Below, piece after piece: positions 19,311-27,601 of a DNA stretch of 64,000 nt. The translations under genes and the position numbers were made by a program. This DNA is from Carideicomes alvinocaridis. Its GTDB lineage: Bacteria; Pseudomonadota; Alphaproteobacteria; Rhodobacterales; Rhodobacteraceae. The first letter of the stretch is position 1; each line of letters starts with the position of its first letter. The DNA is taken from positions 42,306 through 106,305 of the forward strand of contig SRJI02000012.1 of NCBI GenBank assembly GCA_005473895.2, written 5' to 3'. The notes beneath the pieces are model-generated. The model worked only from the letters and a program-made list of their open reading frames with translations. It did no database searches and had not been told where the DNA came from.

Positions 19311-20006
19311 TCATCCTTTCGGGGCGAGACGCCGGAGCGCCGCGCGGATCAGCTCGGAGGTTTCGGCGCCGGCATTCTCCTCGGCCGCCTCGGCCACGGC
19401 CTGCGACGCCTCGCCCGGGCCGTAGCCCAGGTTGGACAGGGCCGACAAGGCCTCGGACTGGGCGCGGGCGGAGCTGCTTTTCCGCGGCGTCGCGGGGGTG
19501 GCGGGTTTCGGCGCGGCGGCGTCGCCCGCGGGCTCCACCACCTCCGGTGCCGCGGCCGGGACGGTGCCCGTCGCCTCTTCCAGCGAGCCGCCAAGCGCCA
19601 TGATGCCGGGGGCCTTGTCCTTCAGCTCGTGGACGATGCGCTGCGCGGTCTTCGGGCCGATCCCCTTGGCCGCCTTGATCGCGGTGGCGTCGCCCAGGGT
19701 GATGGCGCGGCTCACGCCCTCGGGGCCGAGCGCGCCGAGAATGGCGAGCGAGGCCTTGGCGCCCACGCCCTGCACCGACATCAGCAGGCGGTGCCACTCC
19801 TTCTCGATCAGGGTAGTGAAGCCGAAGAGCTGCAGCAGGTCCTCGCGGACCAGCAGGTCCGTATAGAGCGCGACCGCCTCGCCCCGGCCCGGCAGCGCGG
19901 CCAGGGTCCGGTCGGAGCAGAAGACCACGTAGCCCACGCCGGCCACGTCGATCAGCACGTGATCCTGGCCGCGATAGTCGATCCGGCCGGAAAGCTTGCC
20001 GATCAT
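19311..20006 (-). CDS. ruvA: Holliday junction DNA-binding protein RuvA
   Basis: A 231-residue protein, slightly longer than the usual 190-205. It starts [13 protein letters not shown], has the OB fold to about residue 65, two helix-hairpin-helix motifs ([18 protein letters not shown] and [18 protein letters not shown]), and a flexible Ala/Pro-rich insert before domain III ([19 protein letters not shown]). It forms tetramers that hold the junction for RuvB. Its ATG overlaps the ruvC stop (ATGA). Confidence 0.97.
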   Translation of the reverse strand: MIGKLSGRIDYRGQDHVLIDVAGVGYVVFCSDRTLAALPGRGEAVALYTDLLVREDLLQLFGFTTLIEKEWHRLLMSVQGVGAKASLAILGALGPEGVSRAITLGDATAIKAAKGIGPKTAQRIVHELKDKAPGIMALGGSLEEATGTVPAAAPEVVEPAGDAAAPKPATPATPRKSSSARAQSEALSALSNLGYGPGEASQAVAEAAEENAGAETSELIRAALRRLAPKG

Positions 20007-20506
20007 GCGCGGATCCTTTCACGGGCGGAGAGCACGGCCGCCGAGCGGTAGTGATGGGCGTGACAGATGGCGATGGCGAGCGCATCCGCCGCGTCGGGGC
20101 CCGCCGGCTCCGCTCCGGGAAGCTGCATCTTCACCATGTGGGCGATCTGCGCCTTGTCCGCGTGGCCCACGCCCACCACCGTCTTCTTGACCGTGTTGGG
20201 GGCGTATTCGCCGATTGTCAGCCCGGCCCGGGCCGGCACCAGCATGGCGATGCCGCGGGCCTGGCCCAGCTTGAGCGTACTCTGCCCGTCGCGGTTGACG
20301 AAGGTCTGCTCGACCGCCGCCGTCTCGGGAGCGTGGAGCGCCAGCACGGCCGACAGCTGATCGAAGAGCGACAGCAGCCGGGCGGCCAGGTCGGCGCCCT
20401 CGGAGTGGCAGATGCCGTTGGCGACATGGGCGAGTCGCGGGCCATCGGCCTCGATCACGCCCCAGCCGAGGTTTCGCAACCCCGGATCGATCCCGATAAT
20501 CCGCAT
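20003..20506 (-). CDS. ruvC: Crossover junction endodeoxyribonuclease RuvC
   Basis: A 167-residue resolvase. The first catalytic Asp is in MRIIGIDPG (residue 7), the next acidic residue in [10 protein letters not shown], and the C-terminal pair in [17 protein letters not shown]. It cuts Holliday junctions held by RuvAB. The start at 20506 begins the conserved domain, with AGGCAGAGGGCAGG ahead; the frame continues upstream but without homology. A LexA-like direct repeat lies 35-50 bases upstream. Confidence 0.97.
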   Translation of the reverse strand: MRIIGIDPGLRNLGWGVIEADGPRLAHVANGICHSEGADLAARLLSLFDQLSAVLALHAPETAAVEQTFVNRDGQSTLKLGQARGIAMLVPARAGLTIGEYAPNTVKKTVVGVGHADKAQIAHMVKMQLPGAEPAGPDAADALAIAICHAHHYRSAAVLSARERIRA

Positions 20507-20830
20507 CCTGCCCTCTGCCTGTGGTTTTTTCGTCCCACTAGCACGAAACGCGAACATTTGCCAAGGATAATGGAACCTTTCGGCATCGGCGGCTTTCGCG
20601 GGCGCCCAAGGTTTGGGCGGGTTGAAAACGCCCCTTCGCGGCCTGAAAGCGACAGAAATCCCCGGCCGGACAGGAACAATTTGGCCTTGTTTTGAAGGGC
20701 TATGGCCCATGCGCTTTTTGCAAGGGTGACATGCACAAAATCCCGCTTGTGGGCCTATTCGGCCCGGCTTAGGTCCGCGTCACACGAAACACGCCCATGA
20801 TTTGGGCATCATGCAAAAAGGACCGAAGGT
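20507..20830. other. Divergent gap between ruvC and the DUF1127 gene
   Basis: 324 bases without a gene. On the ruvC side is a LexA-like motif at 20541-20555. On the plus-strand side, just before the DUF1127 gene, there is a small hairpin GCCCA-tgatt-TGGGC at about 20792-20806, which would fall in its leader RNA. A second small dyad, GGGC-tatg-GCCC, lies at about 20698-20709. Confidence 0.45.
20541..20555 (-). promoter_or_regulatory. Possible LexA (SOS) box upstream of ruvC
   Basis: On the minus strand the sequence reads GTTC-GCGTTTC-GTGC. The alphaproteobacterial LexA site is a direct repeat GTTC-N7-GTTC; this has one mismatch in the second half. It lies 35-49 bases before the ruvC start, where an operator would be expected. 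The match is modest. Confidence 0.4.
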
Positions 20831-21040
20831 ATGGCTTCTCTCGACACCTCCCGCGCCGCCTACACCGCCGTCGGTTTCGTCGAGCGCCTGGGGCAGGCAT
20901 TCGCCGGCACCGTGGCATCGTTCGCCGAATGGAACGACGCGCGCGTGACCCGCAACTCCCTGGCGCGTCTGACCGACCGCGAACTCGACGATATCGGGCT
21001 CTGCCGCGGTGATATCGCAGACGTGTCCCGCCGCCGTTGA
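20831..21040 (+). CDS. DUF1127 small protein
   Basis: A 69-residue basic protein whose C-terminal third is the DUF1127 motif: NSLARLTDRELDDIGLCRGDI, with the usual L-D-D-I-G-L pattern. Small proteins with this motif are Arg-rich and in related bacteria have been tied to RNA turnover and to phosphate and carbon metabolism. AAGGACCGAAGG precedes the ATG. A good intrinsic terminator follows at 21101, so it is probably a single-gene transcript. Confidence 0.88.
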   Translation: MASLDTSRAAYTAVGFVERLGQAFAGTVASFAEWNDARVTRNSLARLTDRELDDIGLCRGDIADVSRRR

Positions 21041-21100
21041 GGCCCGGGACAATGGAGACCGCACCGCCGGGCGACCGGCGCATCCACCACTCACGCGGAT

Positions 21101-21140
21101 GAAACCGCGCCCCTGGCAGCAGGAGCGCGGTTTCCTTTTT
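21101..21140 (+). terminator. Intrinsic terminator after the DUF1127 gene
   Basis: GAAACCGCGC (21101-21110) pairs perfectly with GCGCGGTTTC (21125-21134) across a 14-base loop and is followed by CTTTTT. Confidence 0.85.
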
Positions 21141-21164
21141 ACGACATCGGATCCTTGAGAGGGA

Positions 21165-21506
21165 TCAGGCGATGAACGTCCGGGCTAGGCTGGCGATCAG
21201 TGTGGTCAGGGGATCGCTCTGCATGGCAAATGCCCCGATCCGTTCGACCACGGTCCCCGCATCCAGCAGGGCCAGCTTTTCGGCATAGACGCTGTCGCCC
21301 AGGGCGGCCAGCAGACAGCCTTTGAAAACAAAGAACCCACACAACACAGACAAAAGCGTCAGCTGCGGCAACCGGACCCGGGTCGTGGGCTGGATGGTGA
21401 TCAGACCGCTCCGGTCCATGCGGGGCTTCCACCCCGCGGCCAGGCGACGGTTCCGTTTCTCGATTTTGCTCAGACGAGCGGAGAAACCTGAATTGGCAGC
21501 AGACAT
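21165..21506 (-). CDS. Small single-span membrane protein of unknown function
   Basis: A 113-residue protein. The N-terminal 45 residues are basic (KIEKRNRRLAAGWKPRMDR), a single hydrophobic segment follows at about 49-70 (LTLLSVLCGFFVFKGCLLAAL), and the remainder is predicted to be exported and ends in LIASLARTFIA. The ATG at 21506 has AAGGTTAAAC ahead; a GTG one codon upstream is possible. I do not recognise a named family. Composition fits the genome. It lies between prmA and ruvC on the same strand. Confidence 0.7.
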   Translation of the reverse strand: MSAANSGFSARLSKIEKRNRRLAAGWKPRMDRSGLITIQPTTRVRLPQLTLLSVLCGFFVFKGCLLAALGDSVYAEKLALLDAGTVVERIGAFAMQSDPLTTLIASLARTFIA

Positions 21507-21606
21507 CACTGTTTAACCTTCGTACCGGCCCCCACCGGACAAAGGCAGAGCTAAGGGCAAAATGTGGCGAAAATCGGGCAGGCGGCCACAAATAGACCCA
21601 ATTCCG

Positions 21607-22476
21607 TCATTCTTTGGTCAGGGTTAGCGTCGTCCATTCACCAATCTCTTCCCTATGGGCAAGATTGGTTCCGTTCCGTGCATAAACCGCGATCACCTCG
21701 TCCGCCTGGTCGTTCAGGATGCCGGACAGAATCGCGTGGCCGCCGGGGGCGAGTCGCGAGGCCAGGTCGGGGGCGAGGTCGATCAGCGGGCCCTTGAGGA
21801 TGTTGGCGAAGACCAGATCGAAGGGCGCCCGGGCCTCCAGCGCCGGATGGTCGAAGCCGGTGGCCTCGAGGCACTCCACCCGGCCCTCCATCCCGTTGGC
21901 ACGCAGGTTGGCCTCGGCCACCTCCACCGCGACGGGGTCGATGTCGGAGGCGAGCATCGTGCCCTCCCAGATCCGCGCGGCCGCCATGGCGAGCACCGCG
22001 GTGCCGCAGCCCACATCGACGACGCTGCGGCTGACGAAGCCGTCCGTCGCCAGCCGGTCGAGCGCGCGCAGGCAGCCCAGCGTGGTGCCGTGGTGGCCAG
22101 TGCCGAAGGCCATCGCGGCCTCGATCAGCAGCGGCTCGGCGCCCTCGGGGATCTTGTCGGCATCGTGGCTGCCATAGACGAAGAAGCGGCCGGCCTCCAC
22201 CGGGCGAAGCTCGCGCCGGACCTTGGCGACCCAGTCCGTCTCGGGCAGCTCGGAGACCGCGAAGGGCTTCGCGCCGAAGGCCGCGGCCAGCAGCGCCAGC
22301 TCGGCCTCGTCCGGGGCCTCGGTGAAGTAACCGCCGACCTCCCACAGGCCGGACCCGTCCTCCACCTCGAAGACGCCGATGCCGGTGGGTTCGGGCTCCA
22401 TCCCCTCCATCGCCTCGCCCAGCGCTTCGGCGGGCGCCTTGCCTTCGAGAGTGGTGAGCGCAGTGAAGGTGGGCAT
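21607..22476 (-). CDS. prmA: Ribosomal protein L11 methyltransferase
   Basis: A 289-residue class I methyltransferase. The N-terminal substrate-recognition domain is followed by the family signature AMAFGTGHHGTTLGCL near residue 129, the SAM motif VVDVGCGTAVLAMAAA and the NILKGPL catalytic segment. It trimethylates ribosomal protein L11. The start at 22476 begins the recognised domain (MPTFTALTTLEG). A tandem repeat fills the gap to priA upstream. Confidence 0.95.
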   Translation of the reverse strand: MPTFTALTTLEGKAPAEALGEAMEGMEPEPTGIGVFEVEDGSGLWEVGGYFTEAPDEAELALLAAAFGAKPFAVSELPETDWVAKVRRELRPVEAGRFFVYGSHDADKIPEGAEPLLIEAAMAFGTGHHGTTLGCLRALDRLATDGFVSRSVVDVGCGTAVLAMAAARIWEGTMLASDIDPVAVEVAEANLRANGMEGRVECLEATGFDHPALEARAPFDLVFANILKGPLIDLAPDLASRLAPGGHAILSGILNDQADEVIAVYARNGTNLAHREEIGEWTTLTLTKE

Positions 22477-22526
22477 GGCAGGTCTCCGGGTCAGGTCTGG
22501 CAGGGCCGTAGGCCGGGCGCGGCGCC

Positions 22527-22683
22527 GGGTCAATCCCCGGGAAGGCGTCGGGGGCTGATGCGGCTCCGGCTGCGGTGCGGGTGGCGGGGGCGTGCCCATC
22601 AAAGGGGGCTGTCTGCCCCCTCGGCCTTCGGCCTCACCCCCGACCATATTTGGGGACCGAAGAAGCGGGGCGAGGCGCGGGAC
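22527..22683 (-). repeat. Tandem repeat family B, unit 1
   Basis: First of two head-to-tail units of about 157 bases. Both start GGGTCAATCC. The distal 109 bases (22579-22687 and 22735-22843) differ at only four positions; the proximal part is more diverged. Inside is a hairpin AGGGGGC-tgtct-GCCCCCT, a second small dyad (GGCCTTCGGCC), then CCATATTTGGGGACCGAAG. Confidence 0.8.
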
Positions 22684-22843
22684 GGGTCAATCCGCGGCAG
22701 GTGTCGGTGGCTGGTGCAGCTCAAGCCGCGGTGGGGGTGGCGGGGGCGCGCCCATGAAAGGGGGCTGTCTGCCCCCTCGGCCTGCGGCCTCACCCCCGAC
22801 CATATTTGGGGACCGAAGAAGCGGGGCGGGGCGCGGGACGGGT
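22684..22843 (-). repeat. Tandem repeat family B, unit 2
   Basis: Second unit, ending five bases before the priA stop codon. It keeps the same AGGGGGC/GCCCCCT hairpin and the CCATATTTGGGG box. The 372-base gap between priA and prmA consists almost wholly of these two units, with no gene. Confidence 0.8.
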
Positions 22844-22848
22844 GAGGG

Positions 22849-25038
22849 TCAGAAGAAGCTTTGCGGGTCGATGTCGACGGCGAGGCGCAAATCGCCTTTG
22901 GGGCGGGCGGGGCGGATCCACTCGGCGACGGCCTGTTGCAGCGGCGCGCCCTTGGGGGCCTTGACCAGCAGGCGCACCCGGTGGCGGCCGCGGACCCGCG
23001 CGATGGGGGCGGGCGCCGGGCCGAAGACCTGCGCGCCGATCCGGTCGAGCGGCGCGGTGTTGCGGGCGAGCGCGGTGCCCAGGGCAAAGGTCTCCTCGAG
23101 GTTCGACCCCGAGAGAATGATCCCGGCGAGCCGGCCATAGGGCGGCATGCCCGCCGCCTCGCGCCCCGCGGCCTCGGCCCGCCAGAAGCCCTCCTCGTCG
23201 CCGGCGAGGATGGCGCGGATCACCGGGTGCTCGGGCTGGAAGCTTTGCAGCAGCGCGAGGCCCGGCTTTTCCGCCCGGCCGGCGCGGCCCGCCACCTGGC
23301 GCATCAGCTGGAAGGTGCGTTCGGCGGCGCGCAGATCGGAGCCTTGCAGCCCGAGATCGGAATCGATCACGCCCACCAGCGTCAGCAGCGGGAAGTTGTG
23401 CCCCTTGGCCACCAGCTGCGTGCCGATGACGATGTCGGCACCGCCCGCGGCGATCGCCTCGATCTCGGCCTTGAGCTGGCGGGCGGAGCCGAAGAGGTCC
23501 GAGGAAAGCACCGCGATGCGCGCCTCGGGCCAGAGCTCGGCCGCCTCCTCGGCCAGCCGCTCCACCCCCGGGCCCACCGGCGCGAGCTTGCCCTCCACCT
23601 CGCAGGAGGGGCAGGCCTCGGGCATCGGTTTCGTCTCGCCGCATTGGTGGCACATGAGCCGCTTGAGGAAGCGGTGCTCGACCATGCGCGCGTCGCATTG
23701 GTCGCAGCCGATCTGGTGCCCGCAGGCGCGGCAGATGGTGACCGGCGCATAGCCGCGGCGGTTGAGGAACAAAAGCGCCTGCTCCCCGGCCTGGATCCGG
23801 GCATCCACCGCGCGGCGCAGCGTGGGCGAGATCCAGCGGTGGCCCGGCAGATCCTTGCCCCGCATGTCGATGGCGCGCATCTCGGGCAGGACGGCGGCGC
23901 CGAAGCGGGAGGTGAGGTCGAGCCGGCGGTACTTGCCGCTTTCGGCATTGGCCCAGCTTTCGAGCGAGGGCGTGGCCGAGGCCAGCACCACCTGCGCCCC
24001 GGTGATCGAGGCGCGCAGCACCGCCATGTCGCGGGCATTGTAGAGCACGCCGTCCTCCTGCTTGTAGGAGGTGTCGTGTTCTTCATCCACGACGATCAGC
24101 CCAAGGTCGCGGAACGGCAGGAAGAGCGCGGAGCGGGCCCCCACCACCAGCTGCGCGCCGCCCTCACCCACCATCTTCCAGGCGCGCCGCCGCTCGGTCA
24201 TGGTGACGCCGGAATGCCATTCGGCCGGCTTCGCGCCGAACCGGGCCTGCACGCGGGAGAGGAATTCGCCGGACAGCGCGATTTCCGGCAGCAGGACCAG
24301 CGCCTGCCGACCCTGTCGCAGGCATTCGGCGACCGCTTCGAGATAGACCTCGGTCTTGCCGGAGCCGGTGACGCCCTTCAGCAGGGTCGTGCCGTAGCCG
24401 CCCGTCCGCACCGCGCCGCGCAGGCTTTCGGCCGCCGCCGCCTGGTCCGCAGTCAGGTCGCGGCCCGCATGGTCGGGGTCGAGCGGGGCATAGGGCAGGT
24501 CGCGGGGGCTGTCCTCCTCGTCGATGGCGCCCTGTTTCACCAGCCCCTTGATCACGGAGGAGGAGACGCCGGCGTGATCCGCCAGCTCGCCCAGGGTGAA
24601 GGCGAGGCCGCCGAATTCCTCCAGCACCGCCAGCACCTTTTCCCGCGCGGCGGTCATGCGGTCGGGCGTGCCGTGGCCCAGCCGGTAGACCTTGCGCATG
24701 GAGGGCGCGTCGCCCAGCCCCGGCGCGCGGGAGGCGAGGCGCAGCATGGCGGGCATGGGGGTGAGCGTGTATTCGCCCATCTTCTCGAGGAAGCTCTGCA
24801 TCTCCTCGCGCATGGGGGCCACGTCGAGCACCCGGTTCACCGGGCGGATCTTCGACAGGTCGTAATCGCCGCGGCCCCTGCCCCAGACCACGCCCAGCAC
24901 CCGGCGGGGCCCCAGCGGGACGTCCACATAGGCGCCGGCATGGCAGCCGCCGGCGGGCGCGCGGTAATCGAGCAGGCGATCGAGCGGCTGCGTCGTCAGC
25001 ACGCCCACAAGCTCACCCTCGTCGAAGAATCCGTCCAT
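22849..25038 (-). CDS. priA: Primosomal replication restart helicase PriA
   Basis: A 729-residue superfamily-2 helicase. The N-terminal DNA-binding domain is followed by Walker [15 protein letters not shown], the DEEH box ([13 protein letters not shown]), and the zinc-binding cysteine cluster ([15 protein letters not shown] and [17 protein letters not shown]). It reloads the replisome at stalled forks and recombination intermediates. The start at 25038 ([14 protein letters not shown]) begins the recognised domain; longer readings run into antisense of the aldolase gene. It is divergent from fsa. Confidence 0.96.
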   Translation of the reverse strand: MDGFFDEGELVGVLTTQPLDRLLDYRAPAGGCHAGAYVDVPLGPRRVLGVVWGRGRGDYDLSKIRPVNRVLDVAPMREEMQSFLEKMGEYTLTPMPAMLRLASRAPGLGDAPSMRKVYRLGHGTPDRMTAAREKVLAVLEEFGGLAFTLGELADHAGVSSSVIKGLVKQGAIDEEDSPRDLPYAPLDPDHAGRDLTADQAAAAESLRGAVRTGGYGTTLLKGVTGSGKTEVYLEAVAECLRQGRQALVLLPEIALSGEFLSRVQARFGAKPAEWHSGVTMTERRRAWKMVGEGGAQLVVGARSALFLPFRDLGLIVVDEEHDTSYKQEDGVLYNARDMAVLRASITGAQVVLASATPSLESWANAESGKYRRLDLTSRFGAAVLPEMRAIDMRGKDLPGHRWISPTLRRAVDARIQAGEQALLFLNRRGYAPVTICRACGHQIGCDQCDARMVEHRFLKRLMCHQCGETKPMPEACPSCEVEGKLAPVGPGVERLAEEAAELWPEARIAVLSSDLFGSARQLKAEIEAIAAGGADIVIGTQLVAKGHNFPLLTLVGVIDSDLGLQGSDLRAAERTFQLMRQVAGRAGRAEKPGLALLQSFQPEHPVIRAILAGDEEGFWRAEAAGREAAGMPPYGRLAGIILSGSNLEETFALGTALARNTAPLDRIGAQVFGPAPAPIARVRGRHRVRLLVKAPKGAPLQQAVAEWIRPARPKGDLRLAVDIDPQSFF

Positions 25039-25171
25039 GCCGCGTCCTGCCTCGCGCACCCGCCCGGGGGCGGGCGTTAGCGCCAACAATGATGGGGTTT
25101 CTGACCGCCCCGCCTTGGGGTATGACACGCGCGAGAGAATGCCAAGCCGGGCCTGGGAGGGCCGCTTCGAT

Positions 25172-25825
25172 ATGAAATTCTTCGTAGACACCGCAGACAT
25201 CGACGCGATCCGCGAACTCCATGAATTGGGCATGATCGACGGGGTGACCACCAACCCCTCGCTGATCATGAAATCCGGGCGCGACATCAAGGAAGTGACC
25301 AAGGAGATCTGCGACCTGGTCGACGGGCCGGTCTCGGCCGAGACTGTGGCGCTCGATTCCGAGGGGATGATCGCCGAGGGCCGCGAGCTGGCCAAGATCG
25401 CCGACAACATCACGATCAAGGTCCCGCTGACCTGGGACGGGCTGAAGGCCTGCAAGGTGCTGACTGACGAGGGCCGCATGGTCAACGTCACGCTCTGCTT
25501 CTCGGCCAACCAGGCGCTGCTGGCGGCCAAGGCCGGCGCGACCTTCATCTCGCCCTTCATCGGGCGGCTGGACGACCTGAACCTCGACGGGCTCGACCTG
25601 ATCTCGGACATCCGGCAGATCTATGACAATTACGGGTTCGAGACGAACATCCTCGCCGCCTCCATCCGGTCGGCGAACCACATGTCCGATTGCGCCAAGA
25701 TCGGCGCCGACGTGGCGACCGCGCCGCCGGCGGTGATCCATGCCATGGCCAACCACGTGCTGACGGACAAGGGGCTCGATGCCTTCCTGAGCGACTGGAA
25801 GAAGACCGGCCAGAAGATCCTCTGA
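25172..25825 (+). CDS. Fructose-6-phosphate aldolase / small transaldolase
   Basis: A 217-residue TalC/FSA-type enzyme. [16 protein letters not shown] and GVTTNPSLI open the barrel; the Schiff-base lysine is in [11 protein letters not shown] near residue 86, and [11 protein letters not shown] follows. In this subfamily a member may act as transaldolase in the pentose phosphate pathway or as an aldolase on fructose 6-phosphate; sequence alone does not decide. GGGAGGG precedes the ATG. It is divergent from priA. Confidence 0.9.
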   Translation: MKFFVDTADIDAIRELHELGMIDGVTTNPSLIMKSGRDIKEVTKEICDLVDGPVSAETVALDSEGMIAEGRELAKIADNITIKVPLTWDGLKACKVLTDEGRMVNVTLCFSANQALLAAKAGATFISPFIGRLDDLNLDGLDLISDIRQIYDNYGFETNILAASIRSANHMSDCAKIGADVATAPPAVIHAMANHVLTDKGLDAFLSDWKKTGQKIL

Positions 25826-25844
25826 GCCGCTGCTTTCGCGACGA

Positions 25845-25872
25845 CCCCGGGCGGCCTGTGCCTCGCCCGGGG
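25845..25872 (+). terminator. Hairpin after the aldolase gene
   Basis: CCCCGGGCG (25845-25853) pairs with CGCCCGGGG (25864-25872) across a ten-base loop. No U-tract follows, so it could be a Rho-assisted terminator or a shared 3' structure with the convergent lipoprotein gene. Confidence 0.5.
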
Positions 25873-25905
25873 ATCCGTGCCGCGCGGTCCCACTCCGGCC
25901 GCCGG

Positions 25906-26421
25906 TCACGCCCCGCCCGAGATCAGCACCCGCTGGCTCCGGCCGCCCCGCACGGCGATGCGGCGCCCGACCACGCCGCCCTCGGGGAGGTAGCTGCCCG
26001 GCACCGTCCAGGTGACCTGGCTCGCCACGAAATACGTGCCGTCGGGCACCCGTTCGAAGACGAAGTCGCCCTCGGCGTCGCACCGGCTTTGGCGCGTGTA
26101 CTCGAGGAAGCCGGGCGGGAGCGTTTTCGGCCCCATGACGAAGGTGCCGGCGACGCCGCCCTCGGGATTGCCCCAGACCCTGGTGAACAGTTCCGTCGCG
26201 TAGCCGCCCGCCGGAATGAGCAGCACGCCCGACCCGGCACAGGTGACCACGCCCCCGCCGCGCTGGCGCAGGAAAGCCTGCCCTTCGATACGGGCACGGC
26301 CGTCACGCTTGATGCCGCGCACCTCCTCGGCCCGGAAGGGTGTGGCGATCGCCATCGGGGCGCAGGCGGCCAGCACTGCGCCAAGCAGCAGCCCGGCGGC
26401 GAATCGTGAAACAGGTGTCAT
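25906..26421 (-). CDS. Lipoprotein with a carboxypeptidase-regulatory-like domain
   Basis: A 171-residue predicted lipoprotein. The lipobox VLAAC ends at Cys20. The C-terminal part, CDAEGDFVFERVPDGTYFVAS, has the look of a CarboxypepD_reg or Cna-B type beta-sandwich, where G-x-F-x-F-x-x-V-P-x-G-x-Y is typical. The role is unknown; such domains often act as adhesion or folding modules in the envelope. It converges on the aldolase gene. Confidence 0.75.
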   Translation of the reverse strand: MTPVSRFAAGLLLGAVLAACAPMAIATPFRAEEVRGIKRDGRARIEGQAFLRQRGGGVVTCAGSGVLLIPAGGYATELFTRVWGNPEGGVAGTFVMGPKTLPPGFLEYTRQSRCDAEGDFVFERVPDGTYFVASQVTWTVPGSYLPEGGVVGRRIAVRGGRSQRVLISGGA

Positions 26422-26504
26422 GCGTCCTCCGCCTCCATGAGGGGACCAGGAGGACGCAATTTGTTTAAAGTCGGGTTAAACCTGCCGCGACGGGCGACCG
26501 GCGG

Positions 26505-26774
26505 TCAGTCGAAGATCATCTTTCCCAGCGCCAGGACGATCGCCGCACCGACCAGCGCCGCGATGATGATCGCCACCACCCCGCCGGCGGCCAGCACGCC
26601 CACACCGAGCGCAGCCAGGATGAAGGGCAGCGCCACCGCCCCCACGATGCCCAGCACGACGTAAAGCACCGTGCGCCGGCCGGCGATGCGCCCGGCGATC
26701 AGGCCGGCAAGCGCGCCGATCACCACCAGCACGATCAGCAATACGGTGCCCAATGCGTTGAAGAATTCTTCCAT
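26505..26774 (-). CDS. GlsB/YeaQ/YmgE-like stress membrane protein
   Basis: An 89-residue, very hydrophobic protein with three or four membrane segments and the Gly-rich pattern of the transglycosylase-associated family (GALAGLIAGRIAGRR near residues 20-34, then GIVGAVALPFIL). Such proteins are often stress-induced, but their function is unclear. It stands alone 83 bases before the lipoprotein gene in the same direction. Confidence 0.8.
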   Translation of the reverse strand: MEEFFNALGTVLLIVLVVIGALAGLIAGRIAGRRTVLYVVLGIVGAVALPFILAALGVGVLAAGGVVAIIIAALVGAAIVLALGKMIFD

Positions 26775-26857
26775 TCCGGTGACCCCTTCCGAATGTTGCG
26801 CCCATCGCGCCCTTTCGGATCTACACGCGCACCGGGCATCGCGCTAGCTTTGCCGTC

Positions 26858-27106
26858 ATGCGGCAGCTCAGGGCCAGCCATACCCATCTCTATCCCGGCG
26901 CGCGGGGGACCTGCGACGGCCCGCTCTGCGACGGGCCGGTGCTGCTGGAGTTCAGCGACGGGGTCGCGGTGTCCGGCCAGATTGCGGGCGACCGGCTGCA
27001 GCTTGCGGCCCATGTCACCGCGGCCGGGACGGCGATTCCGGCGAAGGCCTGGCAGATCGAGCCGCGCGGCGCGGACGGGTTCCGCATCCGGGCGCGCGCC
27101 GGCTGA
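26858..27106 (+). CDS. Small protein of unknown function upstream of tRNA-Ala
   Basis: An 82-residue soluble protein with no signal peptide: it begins MRQLRASHTHLYPGARG and contains GPLCDGPVLLEFSDGVAVSG. The short beta-rich repeats (VLLEFSDG, VSGQIAGDRLQL) suggest a small barrel, but I recognise no family. Codon use and GC content match the neighbours, and there is no competing frame of better quality. No clear ribosome site precedes the ATG, so the start and the call are moderate. Confidence 0.6.
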   Translation: MRQLRASHTHLYPGARGTCDGPLCDGPVLLEFSDGVAVSGQIAGDRLQLAAHVTAAGTAIPAKAWQIEPRGADGFRIRARAG

Positions 27107-27125
27107 CCCGAGGGCCGCTTGTCCC

Positions 27126-27155
27126 TTGACGACTCGGCCCGCTTGGCGCCATATC
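27126..27155 (+). promoter_or_regulatory. Promoter of tRNA-Ala
   Basis: TTGACG (27126-27131) and CATATC (27150-27155) are separated by 18 bases and lie 11 bases before the mature tRNA, as expected for a strong housekeeping promoter. The promoter proposed for nfu at 62962 has the same -10 box. Confidence 0.65.
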
Positions 27156-27165
27156 CCGCGCCATC

Positions 27166-27241
<76 letters not shown>

Positions 27242-27601
27242 TTTTCCTTCAGTTTTCCGTGTGCTTTGCCGTGGGCTCGGCCGCGCCCCCTCGACCATCG
27301 TGGCGCCCGGGAGCTTAACCGCAAGAAACGGGAATTAGCCGCGCAGTGAGGCGCTGCGCCACGGTCTTTCCAGGCGTTACGAGCCCCGTCTCTCCTGCCT
27401 CGGCCCCATCTTGCGCACCTGCCCGGCGCGCCCACCCCGTCCGTCGGCGGAAGGTCGCCTGCGGGTCGCGCCGTGCCGGATCCGCGGCCCTTGCCGAGGG
27501 CCATGGCGCGTCCCATCTGCGCTGCGGGGCGTATTGTGATCCGCGAGGGCGCGGATCCGCCCGGGAGGCCGAGGCGGCGCGTCAGCGCCCCGTCAGACAC
27601 C
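27242..27601. other. Gap between tRNA-Ala and secF
   Basis: 360 bases with no gene that I can support. I see no integrase, no duplicate of the tRNA 3' end, no convincing promoter and no clear terminator for the tRNA. A short palindrome GGCGC-t-GCGCC is at about 27350-27360. Confidence 0.4.

Noticed and set aside
22527..22843. CRISPR array
   Set aside because: Only two units of about 157 bp, with no spacers and no cas genes; it is a simple tandem duplication.
22861..25080. Long plus-strand frame opposite priA
   Set aside because: It mirrors priA exactly and has no recognisable motif; PriA has all helicase and zinc motifs.
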